From assembly GCF_009760405.1 (NCBI RefSeq), contig NZ_WRPP01000001.1, positions 434,001-498,000 of the forward strand: a stretch of DNA of 64,000 nt, in the 5' to 3' direction. Below the pieces are notes generated by a model that saw only the letters and a program-made list of their open reading frames with translations, was not told the DNA's origin and made no database searches. Numbering within the stretch: the stretch's first letter is position 1; each line of letters opens with the position of its first letter. This stretch comes from Nocardia terrae (GTDB taxonomy: Bacteria > Actinomycetota > Actinomycetes > Mycobacteriales > Mycobacteriaceae). Below, piece after piece: positions 1-11,200 of this stretch. The translations under genes and the position numbers were made by a program.

Positions 1-342
1 GGCGGCGACCTCATCGGTGAAGACCTGGAGATCCAGCTGACCGGTCTCGGGCAGTGCCACATAGCCCGCGGGTCTGGTGACCACCACCCCCGGCGCCCCG
101 GCCGCGCGCAGGGCCCGCCGGATCGCGGCGATCCCCGCATGAATCTGCGACCGTGCCGTCTCGGGGGCGTCCATGCCCCACACCGCGTCGATGAGCCGCT
201 CGGCACTGCAGACCCGGCCCGCGTTGAGCAGCAGGTACGCCAGGACCGCCCGGTGTCGCGGCGCGGTCGGAACGGATCCGTCCGGGCCGAGGATCTCCAC
301 CGGGCCCAGCACCGTGAAACGCACCGACGGCGCCAATCCCAT
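1..342 (-). CDS. SARP/AfsR-family transcriptional regulator, N-terminal part (gene runs off the left edge)
   Basis: The reverse strand encodes 114 codons beginning MGLAPSVRFTVLGPVEILG and continuing with RHRAVLAYLLLNAGRVCSAERLIDAVWG. This is the winged-helix OmpR-like DNA-binding domain that opens SARP (Streptomyces antibiotic regulatory protein) regulators, which activate secondary-metabolite or stress genes. The ATG at 342 is preferred over the ATG at 354 because GGAGG lies six bases upstream of it. The gene is divergent from the PLP enzyme at 446, with about 100 bases between them. The bacterial transcriptional activation domain and any ATPase domain lie outside the window, so small SARP versus large AfsR type cannot be decided. 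Confidence 0.8.
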   Translation of the reverse strand, partial: MGLAPSVRFTVLGPVEILGPDGSVPTAPRHRAVLAYLLLNAGRVCSAERLIDAVWGMDAPETARSQIHAGIAAIRRALRAAGAPGVVVTRPAGYVALPETGQLDLQVFTDEVAA

Positions 343-445
343 CACAACCTCCATCGCCGCGGAGCGGACGCACGGCGAATCTATCAACGCGGCAACCGGT
401 CCGCTCGCGACCGCGTGTCCGCCCGGGCGGCCCTATGATCAGCCG

Positions 446-1390
446 GTGTTGACCCCGACGTATCGCGATGTAGCGCTGGCGAATACGCGAATCCGTACCT
501 TGACCAGGCCGTTGACCGTGCTGCCCGCGCACGATCTGCTGCCCGGCACCCGGTTGTGGCTGGCGTGCGAGTTCCTCCAGCACACCGGGTCGTTCAAGGC
601 CCGGGGCGCGGCCAATTTCCTCGCCGAGCTGCACGCGGCGGCCGCGGTGCCGGCCGCGGGCATCTCGGCCTCGACCGGACGCAATGCCGATATCGGATTC
701 GCGTGGGCCGCGCAGCAGTTCGGGGTCAAGGCCACGGTGTTCCTGGCCCTCGGCACCGCCGCCGCCAAGGTCGAGCGGCTGCGAGCGCTGGGCGCGGAGG
801 TCCGCCTGACCGGCGCGACCCAGGCCGACGCCGAGGCGGCGGCGCGCGAATTCTGCGCCCGGACAGGCGCGATCGACGCCTACAGCCACGACGAGCAGCC
901 CGCCTCGGCCGGCGCGGGCACCATCCTGCTCGAACTGCTCGATACCGTCGGCGCCCTCGACACGGTCGTGCTCGCGGTCGGCGCGGGCGGCATGTTCTCC
1001 GGCATCGCCGCGGTCGCCCACGAACACGGCATCCGCGTGGTCGGCGGCGAACCGCAAGGCAGCCAGGCCCTGCACACCGCCCTCGCCCACGGCGGCGTCA
1101 CCGATGTCGACATCGACTCGATCGCCGCCGATTCCCTGGGCGCACCGCGGGTCTCGCCCGCCGCCTTGAACTGGGCCCGGGCCACCGACGCCCACTCCGT
1201 CCTGGTCGGCGACCACGACCTGGTCGCCGCGCGCAGGCTCCTCTGGGACCGCTACCGGCTGGTCGTCGAACACGGATCGGCCACCGGCATAGCCGTTCTC
1301 GCCACCGGCGCCTACCGCCCCGCCCCGGACGAGAACGTCGCCGTCATCCTCTGCGGCGCCAATACCGACCCCGCCGACCTCAGCGGGTGA
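446..1390 (+). CDS. Threonine/serine dehydratase-like PLP enzyme
   Basis: This 314-residue protein belongs to the fold-type II PLP enzymes (threonine dehydratase/serine racemase group), which deaminate hydroxy-amino acids to 2-oxo acids. The PLP lysine is K51 in TGSFKARGA. A glycine-rich phosphate-binding loop (VGAGGMFSG) and the domain-closing segment with NTDPADL at the C-terminus are visible. The frame is open back to 173, but family N-termini begin near LTPTYRDV, so the GTG at 446 is chosen. No ACT regulatory domain is present, so it is not the long feedback-regulated biosynthetic IlvA. The last 11 bases overlap, tail to tail, the SGNH hydrolase gene on the other strand. The substrate is not determined. 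Confidence 0.75.
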   Translation: MLTPTYRDVALANTRIRTLTRPLTVLPAHDLLPGTRLWLACEFLQHTGSFKARGAANFLAELHAAAAVPAAGISASTGRNADIGFAWAAQQFGVKATVFLALGTAAAKVERLRALGAEVRLTGATQADAEAAAREFCARTGAIDAYSHDEQPASAGAGTILLELLDTVGALDTVVLAVGAGGMFSGIAAVAHEHGIRVVGGEPQGSQALHTALAHGGVTDVDIDSIAADSLGAPRVSPAALNWARATDAHSVLVGDHDLVAARRLLWDRYRLVVEHGSATGIAVLATGAYRPAPDENVAVILCGANTDPADLSG

Positions 1391-2366
1391 GGTGGGCGTT
1401 GACCTCGGCGGCCACGGCGGTGTCGCCGCGAGGCGTGGGGTGGAAGGGCAGGCCCACCAGGCCCACCCGGGGATCGAGCACAGAGAGCAGCCAGGGATCC
1501 GGGGAGCAGAGGCCGTGGCCCGCGGTGGGGGTGCGGGAGTCGACGAAATCGATCGAAAGAAGCTGGGCGGCATCGCGTTCGGCGTCGTCGAGGCGATTCC
1601 AGAATTCGTTGATCGCGCCGCCGCGCGGCTGGACGTAACGGTAGACGCCCAGCACGTCGAGGCACCAGGTGGCCGAGTTCGCCGGGGCCAGTTCGGGATA
1701 GCCGACGAGTTCGATCCTGGCGTTGGGGGCGTAGTACTTCACGTAGTCGACGACCTTGCGGATGCGGTCGGCGTAGGCGGCCCCGGTGATGCTGTCGGGG
1801 TCGGGCCAGCGGCCCTGGGCGACGGCGTCGGGGTCGCAGCCCTGGCTGGTATTGAACGCGCAGGTCAGCTGGGCGGGGGCGTCGGCGGTGGTGGCCGAGT
1901 CGCGGGGCCACTCGTCATTGGCGCCCAGTTGGATCGCCACCACCTTGGTGCGCGGCCCGAACGCGCCGTTCTTGGTCGCCTTGATCGCCAGCTGCGCGAG
2001 GGTGTAGCCGTCGCGGCCCGGAACCTCCTGGCCGCTCGTGGTGACCGGGCCGCTGTCGATGGAAGCGTTGGTGCAGGTGGCGTTTTCGAAGTCGTCGGCG
2101 GCGACGCCCATCAGGGCGCTCAGCTGGACGGGCCAGGAGGTGTCGCGATGCAGGCACTCGTGCGAGGAGGTGTCGTTGTTGCCGTCGCATTTGACCAGCA
2201 CGCCGTCGCACGGCGGGTTCGCGGAGAACGAATCACCCAGCACCACAAGCGTTTTGCCCGCCACGGCGGTCGGCTCGTCGGCGGCGGCGGTGCCCATCGA
2301 ACCGGTGACCATCGAACCGGCAGCGGCGAGAGCGGCTGCGGCTGCGGCCAGCCTGAAACTCATCAT
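1380..2366 (-). CDS. Secreted SGNH/GDSL hydrolase (paralogue 1)
   Basis: This 328-residue protein has an N-terminal signal peptide (hydrophobic stretch to about residue 28, Ala-rich cleavage region before DEPTAV). The SGNH block I follows, with the catalytic serine at S46 in VVLGDSFS. Block III Asn is seen in LGANDEW, and a late block carries the histidine in LPFHPTPRGD. Several cysteines suggest disulfides, consistent with export. Such enzymes are esterases, lipases or acyltransferases acting on lipids or glycans outside the membrane. It is the last gene of a minus-strand cluster with the GT39-type membrane protein 30 bases upstream and a close paralogue beyond that. ATG 2366 has GAGG six bases upstream. 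The substrate is unknown; envelope glycan or lipid acyl groups are an inference from context. Confidence 0.82.
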   Translation of the reverse strand: MMSFRLAAAAAALAAAGSMVTGSMGTAAADEPTAVAGKTLVVLGDSFSANPPCDGVLVKCDGNNDTSSHECLHRDTSWPVQLSALMGVAADDFENATCTNASIDSGPVTTSGQEVPGRDGYTLAQLAIKATKNGAFGPRTKVVAIQLGANDEWPRDSATTADAPAQLTCAFNTSQGCDPDAVAQGRWPDPDSITGAAYADRIRKVVDYVKYYAPNARIELVGYPELAPANSATWCLDVLGVYRYVQPRGGAINEFWNRLDDAERDAAQLLSIDFVDSRTPTAGHGLCSPDPWLLSVLDPRVGLVGLPFHPTPRGDTAVAAEVNAHLTR

Positions 2367-2396
2367 GCAAATCCTCGATAACGTCGGCGCTCACAC

Positions 2397-3950
2397 TCAC
2401 GAGACCGGTGGGACAACCATATAGGTCAACTTCGGCCAGGCGGCTGACACGGGTGCCAGGGGCTCGCGGCAGATCCAGATGGTCACGTGGTCGTTCTCCA
2501 TGGCTATGCCGAGGGGGTCGTCCAATCGCAGAGCCGGTGTGGTGTGGGCGAATTCGGCGCGGAAGGCCCGGCTCTGCGGTCCGTCGCTGTAGCTCACGTA
2601 CAGGATGGTCGTGGCCGAGTCCGGCGGCGGACCCCATTCGGCGAAGCCGCGATTGGGGCTGTAGACCGGCGGAATCGTTCGAGTCCGCCGATATTCGTCG
2701 AGCGCCCCGGCCTCGTTGTAGGCCTCGGTGACCACGGCCGCCCGCGCCTGCTCGGCGGGCGGCAGGCCGATCGTCACCCGGTGCACCGCATCGGCCAGGT
2801 CGGCCCAGTCGTCGTTGCCGTAGTGCTGCAGGAATCCCCAGTAGCCGTTGTCGGTCGCTTCGATCCAGCTCTTCGGGTAGGGCAGCATGGCCAGCAACGC
2901 GGTCAGCACCGCGGATGCGACCGTGAGCCCGGTGAACATCCTGCGCAGCGCGGACCGCGCTCCGGCCGGGTCGAGCAGACCCGACAGCACCGCCGCGCCC
3001 GCGCCGAGGATCGCCGGAACGATCCCGGCCACGTAGTAGGACCGGCCGTGTCCGCCGACCACCAGGACCAGCATGAGCAGGCCCGTGATCAACAGGAATC
3101 GATAGGGGCGCAGCTTCGGGGCGCGGGCCAGACCGTACAGGCCCAGCACACCCAGCCCGCCGCCGAGGAATCCGGTGGTCACCATGACGGCCAGGACGGT
3201 CCCGACCTGGCCGCCGTCGCTGCCGGCCGTCTCCTGCGCGATGGCGCTGTTGGTCGCCAGCTGCGGCCAATGATGGGAGACCTGCCACAGCAGGGCCGGA
3301 GTCATGGCCGCCGCGAAGATCAGCAACCCCAGCCACAATGCCGGACGCCGCAACAACTCCCGGGGACCGGCGAGCAGAATCGCCAGGGCGACACAGGCTC
3401 CCAGCATCAGCACCAGCCACTTGTCCTGCACGTCGACCGCCGCGGCCACACCGGCCCAGACGAGCAGGCGGTCGCGCCGGGTGCGCACCCAGCGGGCCAG
3501 CAGCCACACGATCAGCGCCTGGCCCGCCACGTCGAAGGCGACGCTGTCGAGCACGGTGAAGGCCACCACGAACGGCGAGAGGGCATAACCCGCGGCGGCG
3601 AGCATCTGATAGCGCGCCCGCGCGCCGCACTCGAAGGCGATCGCGGCCGTCAGCACCGAGACCGCGACCAGCAGCAGCAAGCCCGGAATCCGCAGCGCGA
3701 CAACCGATCCGGGCGCGAGCAGGTCGCTCAGCCGCGCGATCAGCGGGATCACGGGACCGTTGTCGACGTAGTCGACCGCCAACCGCCGCCCGCACGCCAG
3801 GTAGTACAGCTCGTCACCGGCGAACTGGAACCGCGCCGCGGAGACCGACCAGGCCAGGGTGATCAGCCCGGAGACCAGGACGACGCCGCGCCAGGCGAAA
3901 CTCGGTGGTGCGGACGTCGATTCGGTCCCAGGGGCGAGGGTGAGCGTCAT
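2397..3950 (-). CDS. Integral-membrane GT39/ArnT-like glycosyltransferase
   Basis: This 517-residue protein has about ten hydrophobic segments and then a soluble extracytoplasmic C-terminal third. Near the N-terminus, after the first membrane helix, the acidic pair D46-E47 in FAGDELYYLACGRR matches the metal/sugar-binding DE motif of the GT-C families GT39 and GT83 (protein mannosyltransferases, ArnT). These enzymes use polyprenyl-phosphate sugars at the outer membrane face. The gene starts 15 bases after the upstream SGNH hydrolase and ends 30 bases before the downstream one, so the three genes form an operon. The acceptor could be a protein, lipid or arabinogalactan/lipoglycan, and it is not determined. 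Confidence is good for the fold and lower for the activity. Confidence 0.75.
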   Translation of the reverse strand: MTLTLAPGTESTSAPPSFAWRGVVLVSGLITLAWSVSAARFQFAGDELYYLACGRRLAVDYVDNGPVIPLIARLSDLLAPGSVVALRIPGLLLLVAVSVLTAAIAFECGARARYQMLAAAGYALSPFVVAFTVLDSVAFDVAGQALIVWLLARWVRTRRDRLLVWAGVAAAVDVQDKWLVLMLGACVALAILLAGPRELLRRPALWLGLLIFAAAMTPALLWQVSHHWPQLATNSAIAQETAGSDGGQVGTVLAVMVTTGFLGGGLGVLGLYGLARAPKLRPYRFLLITGLLMLVLVVGGHGRSYYVAGIVPAILGAGAAVLSGLLDPAGARSALRRMFTGLTVASAVLTALLAMLPYPKSWIEATDNGYWGFLQHYGNDDWADLADAVHRVTIGLPPAEQARAAVVTEAYNEAGALDEYRRTRTIPPVYSPNRGFAEWGPPPDSATTILYVSYSDGPQSRAFRAEFAHTTPALRLDDPLGIAMENDHVTIWICREPLAPVSAAWPKLTYMVVPPVS

Positions 3951-3965
3951 TGCTTCTCCGAGGGC

Positions 3966-4961
3966 TTACGCGACATGGCTGTAGACGGTGGCGGCCACGA
4001 CGACGTCCCCGTGCGGTGAGGGATGGAAGGGCAGCCCGGCCAGGTTGATCCCCGGATCCAGGAAGCCGTTGAACCACGGCTCGGCCGAACACAATCCGTG
4101 CCCCGCGGTCGCCTGCTGGGTGTCGACGAAGTCGATGCCGAGCCGTCCGGCCGCCTCGCGTTCGGCGAGCTGCAGCCGGTTCCAGAACTCGACCATGGCG
4201 CGCGCCCGCGGCTGGACCCAGCGGACCAGTCCGAACAGGTCGAAGCACCAGTCGGCAGCGTCTGCCGGCGCGACCTCGGGATAGCCGACGAGTTCGATCC
4301 TGGCGTTCGGGGCGTAGTACCTCACGTAGTCGACGACCTTGCGGATGCGCTCGGCGTACGCCGCCCCGGTGATCGAGTCGAGGTCGGGCCAGCGGCCCTG
4401 GGCCACCGCGTCCTCGTCGCAGCCGTGCACGAGATCGACGACGCAGGTGAACACCCGCGCGGCGTCGGCGGTGATCGCGGCGTCGCGCGGCCACGCGTCG
4501 TTGAAGCCCAGCTGGATCGCCACGACCCGGGTGCGCGGGCCGAAGGCGCCGTCCTGCGCGGCGGCGAGCGCCTCCTGCGACAGGGTGTATCCGTTCCGGC
4601 CCGCCACCTGCTCCCCGGTCGAGGTGACCGGACCGGTGTCGATGGTCGCGCTCGAGCACGAGTTGTTCTCGACGTCCTCGGCCGTGAGACCCATCAGCGC
4701 GCTGAGTTGGACCGGCCACGAGGTGGGTCCGTGCAGGCAGGACCGCAAACCGGTGGCATGCTCGTCCGAGCATTTCACCAATACGGCGTCACAGGGCGGG
4801 TTGGCGGTGTACGAATCACCGAGAACAACAAGCGCTCGGCCCGGTGCCGGGGCGGGTTCGGCCCACGCCGAGCCTTCCGTCACCGCCGCGGCGAACACCC
4901 CGACGACGGCGGCGAGCCGCCACAGGCGAACGGCCCTGCCGGTTGTCCAGGAACTGGTCAA
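3966..4961 (-). CDS. Secreted SGNH/GDSL hydrolase (paralogue 2), first gene of the operon
   Basis: This 331-residue protein is a clear paralogue of the hydrolase at 1380-2366. The same blocks appear in the same order: S50 in VVLGDSYT, LGFNDAW, the shared segment ARIELVGYPE, and HPSPHGD at the end. The N-terminus has basic residues, then a hydrophobic core ending near AWAEPAPAP, consistent with a signal peptide. It is the promoter-proximal gene of the SGNH-GT39-SGNH cluster. The gene is divergent from the NRPS at 5226. Having two similar exported esterases bracket one membrane glycosyltransferase suggests they act on the same surface molecule, which is an inference. Confidence 0.82.
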   Translation of the reverse strand: MTSSWTTGRAVRLWRLAAVVGVFAAAVTEGSAWAEPAPAPGRALVVLGDSYTANPPCDAVLVKCSDEHATGLRSCLHGPTSWPVQLSALMGLTAEDVENNSCSSATIDTGPVTSTGEQVAGRNGYTLSQEALAAAQDGAFGPRTRVVAIQLGFNDAWPRDAAITADAARVFTCVVDLVHGCDEDAVAQGRWPDLDSITGAAYAERIRKVVDYVRYYAPNARIELVGYPEVAPADAADWCFDLFGLVRWVQPRARAMVEFWNRLQLAEREAAGRLGIDFVDTQQATAGHGLCSAEPWFNGFLDPGINLAGLPFHPSPHGDVVVAATVYSHVA

Positions 4962-5063
4962 TGCACATCCTCATCGAGTCAGACCCTTCGGGCTTCGACC
5001 ATGACGCAGGTCACAGCGTCCGACAGGTAAAGGAAAATATCGTCTTTTCACTTTGTCGGCAAG

Positions 5064-5083
5064 CAAACGACCGGTTTCGTTTG
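5064..5083. promoter_or_regulatory. Inverted repeat upstream of the NRPS
   Basis: A perfect 7-bp dyad, CAAACGA-ccggtt-TCGTTTG, lies in the AT-richer stretch between the divergent SGNH hydrolase and NRPS genes, about 140 bases before the NRPS start. It may be an operator. The regulator is unknown, although a SARP gene sits 5 kb away. Confidence 0.35.
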
Positions 5084-5225
5084 TCCGGCAGGTGTGGGGC
5101 GCCCCCGGACCGGCAGCGGTGGCAGTCGCTCTCGGATTGCCGGTACATTCGGGCGCGATGAAAATGGTCTTCGTTTCACGGTTGGTGGTTGTGCACGGTC
5201 GAATGCCCGACAGTCGGTGTGCTGG

Positions 5226-8200
5226 ATGAGCGCTCCCATCGGGGGAGTGCGACGACTACGTCGATCGCGAACACGGGGGCCACGCGTTCAGACCTTGCCG
5301 CAGTTGCTGTCGGCGGCCGTGGAGGCCAATGCGGAGCGGCCCGCCCTACGGTGTGCGGGAAAGTTGCTGACTTATGCCGAACTCGACAGCCGATCCTCGC
5401 GCCTGGCTCGGGCCCTGATCGCTCGCGGACTCGGTCCCGAGGACCGGGTCGTGGTCGCCCTGCCGCGCTCGATCGATTCGGTTGTCGCGATCTGGGCGGT
5501 CGCCAAGTGCGGCGCCGCCTACGTTCCGGTGGATCCGTCCTATCCGGCCGATCGGGTGCGGCACATGCTCACCGATTCGGGTGCGGCCGTGGGAATCACG
5601 CTGATGGAGTGGCGCGGCGCGCTCGGCGCGGGCCTCGAATGGTTCGAGCTCGACGCCCCCGCCCGCGTCGACGAGCTCGCCCGGGCGGCCGATCATCCGG
5701 TGAGTTACCTGGAGCGCGTGCGCGAATTGCACGGTGATCACGCCGCATACGTCATCTACACCTCGGGGTCGACGGGAATCCCCAAGGGCGTCATCGTGAC
5801 TCACACCGGGCTCGCCGGCTTGTGCGCCGAGGCCGTGCGCCGCTTCGGCCTGACCCGGGACGCCCGGACCCTGCATTTCGCCTCCCCGAGTTTCGACGCG
5901 GCGATTCTGGAACTGCTGCTGGCCGCGGGCGCGGGCGCGACCATGGTCATCGCCCCGCCGGGCATCTACGGCGGTGACGAACTGCTCGGATTGCTGCGCG
6001 AAGAGCGTGTGACCCATGCCTTCACGACCCCGGCGGCCCTGTGCGGAACCGACCCGGTCGCGTTGCCGGAGCTGCGGGCCCTGCTCGTGGGCGGCGAGGC
6101 GTGTCCGGCGGAACTGGTCGCGCGCTGGTCCGCCGATCACGCTCTGTTCAACCTCTACGGCCCGACCGAGACCACCGTGGCCGTCGCCATGAGCGACCCA
6201 TTGACCGCCGGTGCGGCGATTACCGTCGGCCCGCCGGTGCCGGGTGTGACGGCACTGGTCTTGGACGCACGACTGCGGCCGGTGCCCGACGGTGCGTCCG
6301 GCGAGCTCTACTTGGCGGGAGCCGCGCTCGCCCGCGGGTACCACGACCGCCCCGGGCTCACCGCCTGTAGTTTCGTCGCACTCCCGGGTGGCGACGGTCA
6401 GCGGATGTACCGCACGGGCGACGTGGTCCGGTGGATCGTCGGCGTGACCGGCCACCGGGAACTGGAATACCTGGGCCGCAACGATTCTCAGGTCAAGATC
6501 CGGGGATTCCGGGTCGAACTGGGCGAGATCGACGCCGTGTTGGCGGCCGACGAGTCGGTGTCGTTCGTGGCCACCACCATTCGGCGACTACCGAACGGCG
6601 AGGCCGCCCCGGCGTCCTACGTCCTGGCGGAAACCGGTGCGACCATCGATGTTTCGGCGCTGCGCGAGCGTGCCCGCCGCGCCCTGCCGCGCCATGCGGT
6701 GCCCGCGGCCATCGTCGTCATCGATCGGATTCCGTTGACTCCCGCCGGGAAACTGGATCGGGCCGCGCTGCCGGAGCCGCGGTTGGAGGTGCGGGAGTTC
6801 CGCGAACCGGTCGGCGCGACCGAACGTGTGATCGCGGCGGAGTTCGCGCAGCTGCTGGGCATCGACCGTTCCTCCTCTCAGCGCTTGGTCGGCGGCACCG
6901 ACGACTTCTTCGAGCTGGGCGGCAATTCGCTGGTGGCGATGCGCCTGACCGCGCGATTGAGCGCGACGTTCGGGTTCCGGGTTCCGGTGGACCTGGTCTT
7001 CGACCATCCGACGGTCGCCGGACTCGCCGCCGCGGTCACGGCCGACCCGGGCGATACGGCCGTGCGGTACCACGATCGCCCCGCCCTGACTCCGCGGACG
7101 CGCGGCGATCGGGACCCGCTGTCACCGGCGCAGCAGCGAATGTGGTTCCTGGCCAGGCTGGATCCCGGCTCGGCGGCGCAGCACATCAGCATCGCCCTGC
7201 GGCTGTCCGGCGTCCTCGATGTCGCGGCGCTCGGTGCGGCGGTCGGTGATCTGTGCGAGCGGCACGAAGTGCTGCGGACCGTGTATCCGGAGATCGACGG
7301 CGTCGGGTACCAGCGGGTGCTGCCGCTCGAGCGGGTTCGGTTCAGCCCTGTGCCGCAGGCCATTACGGAATCCGACCTGCCCGGGGAACTGATCGCGTTG
7401 GTGTCCGCGGGCTTCGACGTCACCCGCGACGTGCCCCTGCGCATCGGCCTGTTCCGGTTGGCCGACGCCGAACATGTGCTGGCGGTGGTGGTGCATCACA
7501 TTGCGGCGGACGGTTTCTCGCTGGCGCCGCTCACCCGCGACCTGGCCGTCGCCTACGGTGCGCGCAGCCACGCACAGGCTCCGGCGTGGACCCCGTTGCC
7601 TGTGCAATACGCCGATTACGCGATCTGGCAGCGCGAATCACTGGGCTCCCGCGAGGATCCCGATTCCCTGCTGTCGCGGCAGCTGCGCTATTGGCGCGAG
7701 ACGCTGGCGGGACTGCCGCCGCTGCTCGAGCTGCCGACCGATCGTCCACGCCCGCAGGCTCTCGGAACCCGGGGCGCCACTTACGGTTTCGAGGTGGACG
7801 CCCGATTGCGCGACGCACTCGAACGGCTCGCTCGGGATCGGGGCGCGTCGCTGTTCATGGTCGTGCACGCGGCGCTGGCGGTCGTGCTGGCGCGGCTGTC
7901 ACGCACCGGCGACGTCGCGGTGGGCACTCCGCTCGCCGGGCGCGGCGAACGCCAGCTCGACGATCTGATCGGCATGTTCGTCAATACGCTGGTGTTGCGC
8001 ACCGGCGTCGACGGATCCGAGCCCTTCGCGCGACTGCTCGACCGGGTGCGGTCGACGGACCTGGACGCCTTCGCGCACGCCGACGTGCCGTTCGAATCTC
8101 TCGTGGAGGAGCTCGATCCGCCCCGCACCGAGGCCCACCATCCGCTCGTCCAGGTGCTGCTGACGTTCCAGAACCTCGGCGAGCAGGCGCTGCGACTGCC

Positions 8201-11200
8201 CGACCTGACCATCGCCGGAGTCGATCTGGCCGACGAGATCGCGGAATTCGACCTGGAATTGACCGTCGTCGAGGGCGGTGCGGGCGACGGACTGCACTGT
8301 GCGTGGCGGTACGCGACCGAGCTGTTCGACGAGTCCACCATCGCGGTGCTGGCCGAGCGCATGGTCCGGGTGCTCGCGGCGGCCGCGGCGGATCCGCAAC
8401 GGCCGGTGGGTGATCTGCCCTTGTCGGCGTCGACCGAGCCCGCCGCGGTGACCACGGGGTCTAGCCTGTCGCTCGAGGCGCCGGAAACGCTGCTCGAGCC
8501 CTTCCACGCGCAGGCTGCCCGCACACCGTTCGCGGTCGCGGTGGTGGGCGAGGACCGGAGCTGGACCTATGCCGAGTTCGCGAGCTGGGTGAACAGCCTT
8601 GCCCGCGAGCTGATCTCGGCCGGTGTCGGGCCGGAGACCCGGGTCGCGGTGGCGATCCGGCGGTCGCCGGAGATGCTGGCGGCGATCTACGCGGTGCTCA
8701 CCGCCGGCGGCGCCTACACACCGATCGATCCCGGCCACCCCGCCGATCGCATCGCCCACATGATCGACACCATCCGTCCGGCCTGCGTGCTGACCTCGGG
8801 CGCCGAGGCGGTCGAGTCGGACCCGACCGTGCCACGGCTACGCATCGACGGACTGGAAGCGCAGGGAAATGGAGCGCTGTCGGCCCACGCGGCCACCCCG
8901 ATCACCGATGCGGAACGGATTGCGCCCCTGCGGTCCTCGAATGCCGCGTACGTGCTCTTCACCTCGGGTTCGACGGGCCGCCCCAAGGGCGTGACGATCA
9001 CCCACGCGGCGGTGGCGAACCTGATCTGCTGGATGCGTGAGCATTACGGTCTCGGACCCGGCGACGCCGTCCTGCACAAGACACCGGTGACCTTCGACGC
9101 CTCGGTCTGGGAGCTGTTCCTGCCGTTGCAGATCGGCGCCCCGCTGGTCATCGCCCGGCCCGACGGGCATCTGGATCCGGACTACCTGATGGCGACGGTG
9201 CGCCGCCACGGGGTCACGATCCTGGACTTCGTGCCCTCGATGCTGGCCCTGCTGCTCGAGGACGAGCAGGTCGAACTGCCCACGGGAGTGCGGTATCTAG
9301 CGGTCGGCGGCGAGGAACTACCGCCGCACGTGGTCGAGCGGCTCCGGAAGCGGCACCCGGCGATCATGGACAACCAGTACGGCCCGACCGAAGCGACCGT
9401 CATCTCGACCTTCCACCGCTGCGCCGACGCCTACCACGAGCGGGTCCCGATCGGGCGAGCCGTCCCCAATACCGCCGCCTACGTACTGGATTCGCGACTG
9501 CACCCGGTCCCGGCCGGGGTGGCCGGGGAGCTGTATCTGGCGGGGCGGCAGCTGGCCCGCGGCTACGAGGCGGCGAGTGGCGAAACCGCGAGCCGATTGA
9601 TCGCCGACCCGTTCGGCCCGGCGGGCTCGCGCATGTACCGCACCGGTGATCTCGCGCGCATGCGGACCGACGGCGTCCTGGAATTCCTGGGCCGCACGGA
9701 CTTCCAGCTGTCGCTGCACGGCCTGCGGATCGAGCCCGGCGAGGTCGAGTCGGCGCTGTGCGAGCATCCGGCTGTCGCGCACGCGGCCGTCGTGGTGCGC
9801 CGTGCGCAGCTCATCGGCTACGTGACGCCGGTCGCCGGGGGAGTGGTGGACACCGGCGCGGTGCTCGCTCTGGCCCGGGATCGATTGCCCGGCTTCATGG
9901 TTCCCGCCCAGCTGGTGGTGCTCGACGCGTTCCCGCTGGGTACGTCCGGGAAGCTGGACCGTTCGGCGCTGCCGGAGCCCACGTCCTCGCCGCGGGAGTT
10001 CGAGGCTCCGATCACCGCGGACGAGCACGCCGTCGCGGCCGTCTTCGCCGCGGTACTCGGCCTCGAGCGGGTCGGCCGCACCGACGACTTCTTCGCCCTC
10101 GGCGGCACCTCCCTGACCGCGATCCGGGTGCGCGCCGCACTGTCCGAGCGGCTGGAATCGGATGTGCCGCTGCGGCACCTGTTCCGCCACCCGCGGGTCG
10201 ATGAACTGGCCGCGGCCCTGCGCGACGAGCCCGCCCCGCCGGCCGACCACCCCGATCCCCGAGCCGATGCCCTGCTCGACCCGGCCGTCACCGCCGCGGG
10301 GTGCGCTCCCGTCCGCCCGGGCGAACCGGCGGCGGTGTTGCTGACCGGTGCCACCGGATTCCTCGGCGTCTTCTTGCTCCGCGAGTTGCTCGAACGCACC
10401 ACGGCGACCGTGCACTGCCTGGTGCGGGCCGAGTCGCCGACCGCGGCGCGGGCCCGGATCCTGGCGGCCGCCACCGCCTATCGGATCGACCTCGCCCCGT
10501 ACACCGAACGGATCGTCGCGGTGCCCGGCGATCTGGCTGCGCCGCGCCTGGGCCTCGACGCCGGACGCCACGCCGACCTCGCACAGCGCGTCGACGCCAT
10601 CTACCACAACGGCGCGCTGGTCAACCATCTCGAACCGTACGAACGGATGCGGGCCGCGAATGTCGGCGGCACCGTGTCGATCCTGCGCCTGGCGACCACG
10701 ACGCGCCTCAAGCCGGTCCATTACGTCTCGACCGCCTCCCTCCCGGACCTCGAGACCGACCCGCCCGCCGACCTGCCGGGCTACGTGCAGACGAAATGGG
10801 TGGCTGAGCGCCTCGTCACCGCCGCGGCCGAGCGCGGCATCCCCACGGCCGTCTACCGTCCCGGCCTGATCACCGGCGACACCCGGACGGGTGCGGGCAG
10901 CCCCGACGCCTGGTGGACCATGCTGCGCGCGATGCTGATTCTCGGCCTGGCCCCGGACCTCGGCGATATCGAGGTCGAGATGGTCCCCGTCGACCATGTG
11001 GCCGCCGCGATCACCGGTCTGTCCCGCCATTCCCGCCCGGGCGTCTTCGACCTGTCCCGGCCGGCGACGGTCTCGCTGCGAAAGCTTCTGGAGCAGATCC
11101 AATCCCGGGGATACCGGGTGGAGGTGGTCGATCCGGAGCGGTTCGGCAAGGAGCTGGCAACCGCCGCCGAGCAGCGCGCCGCCGCCGGTGACCACACCCT

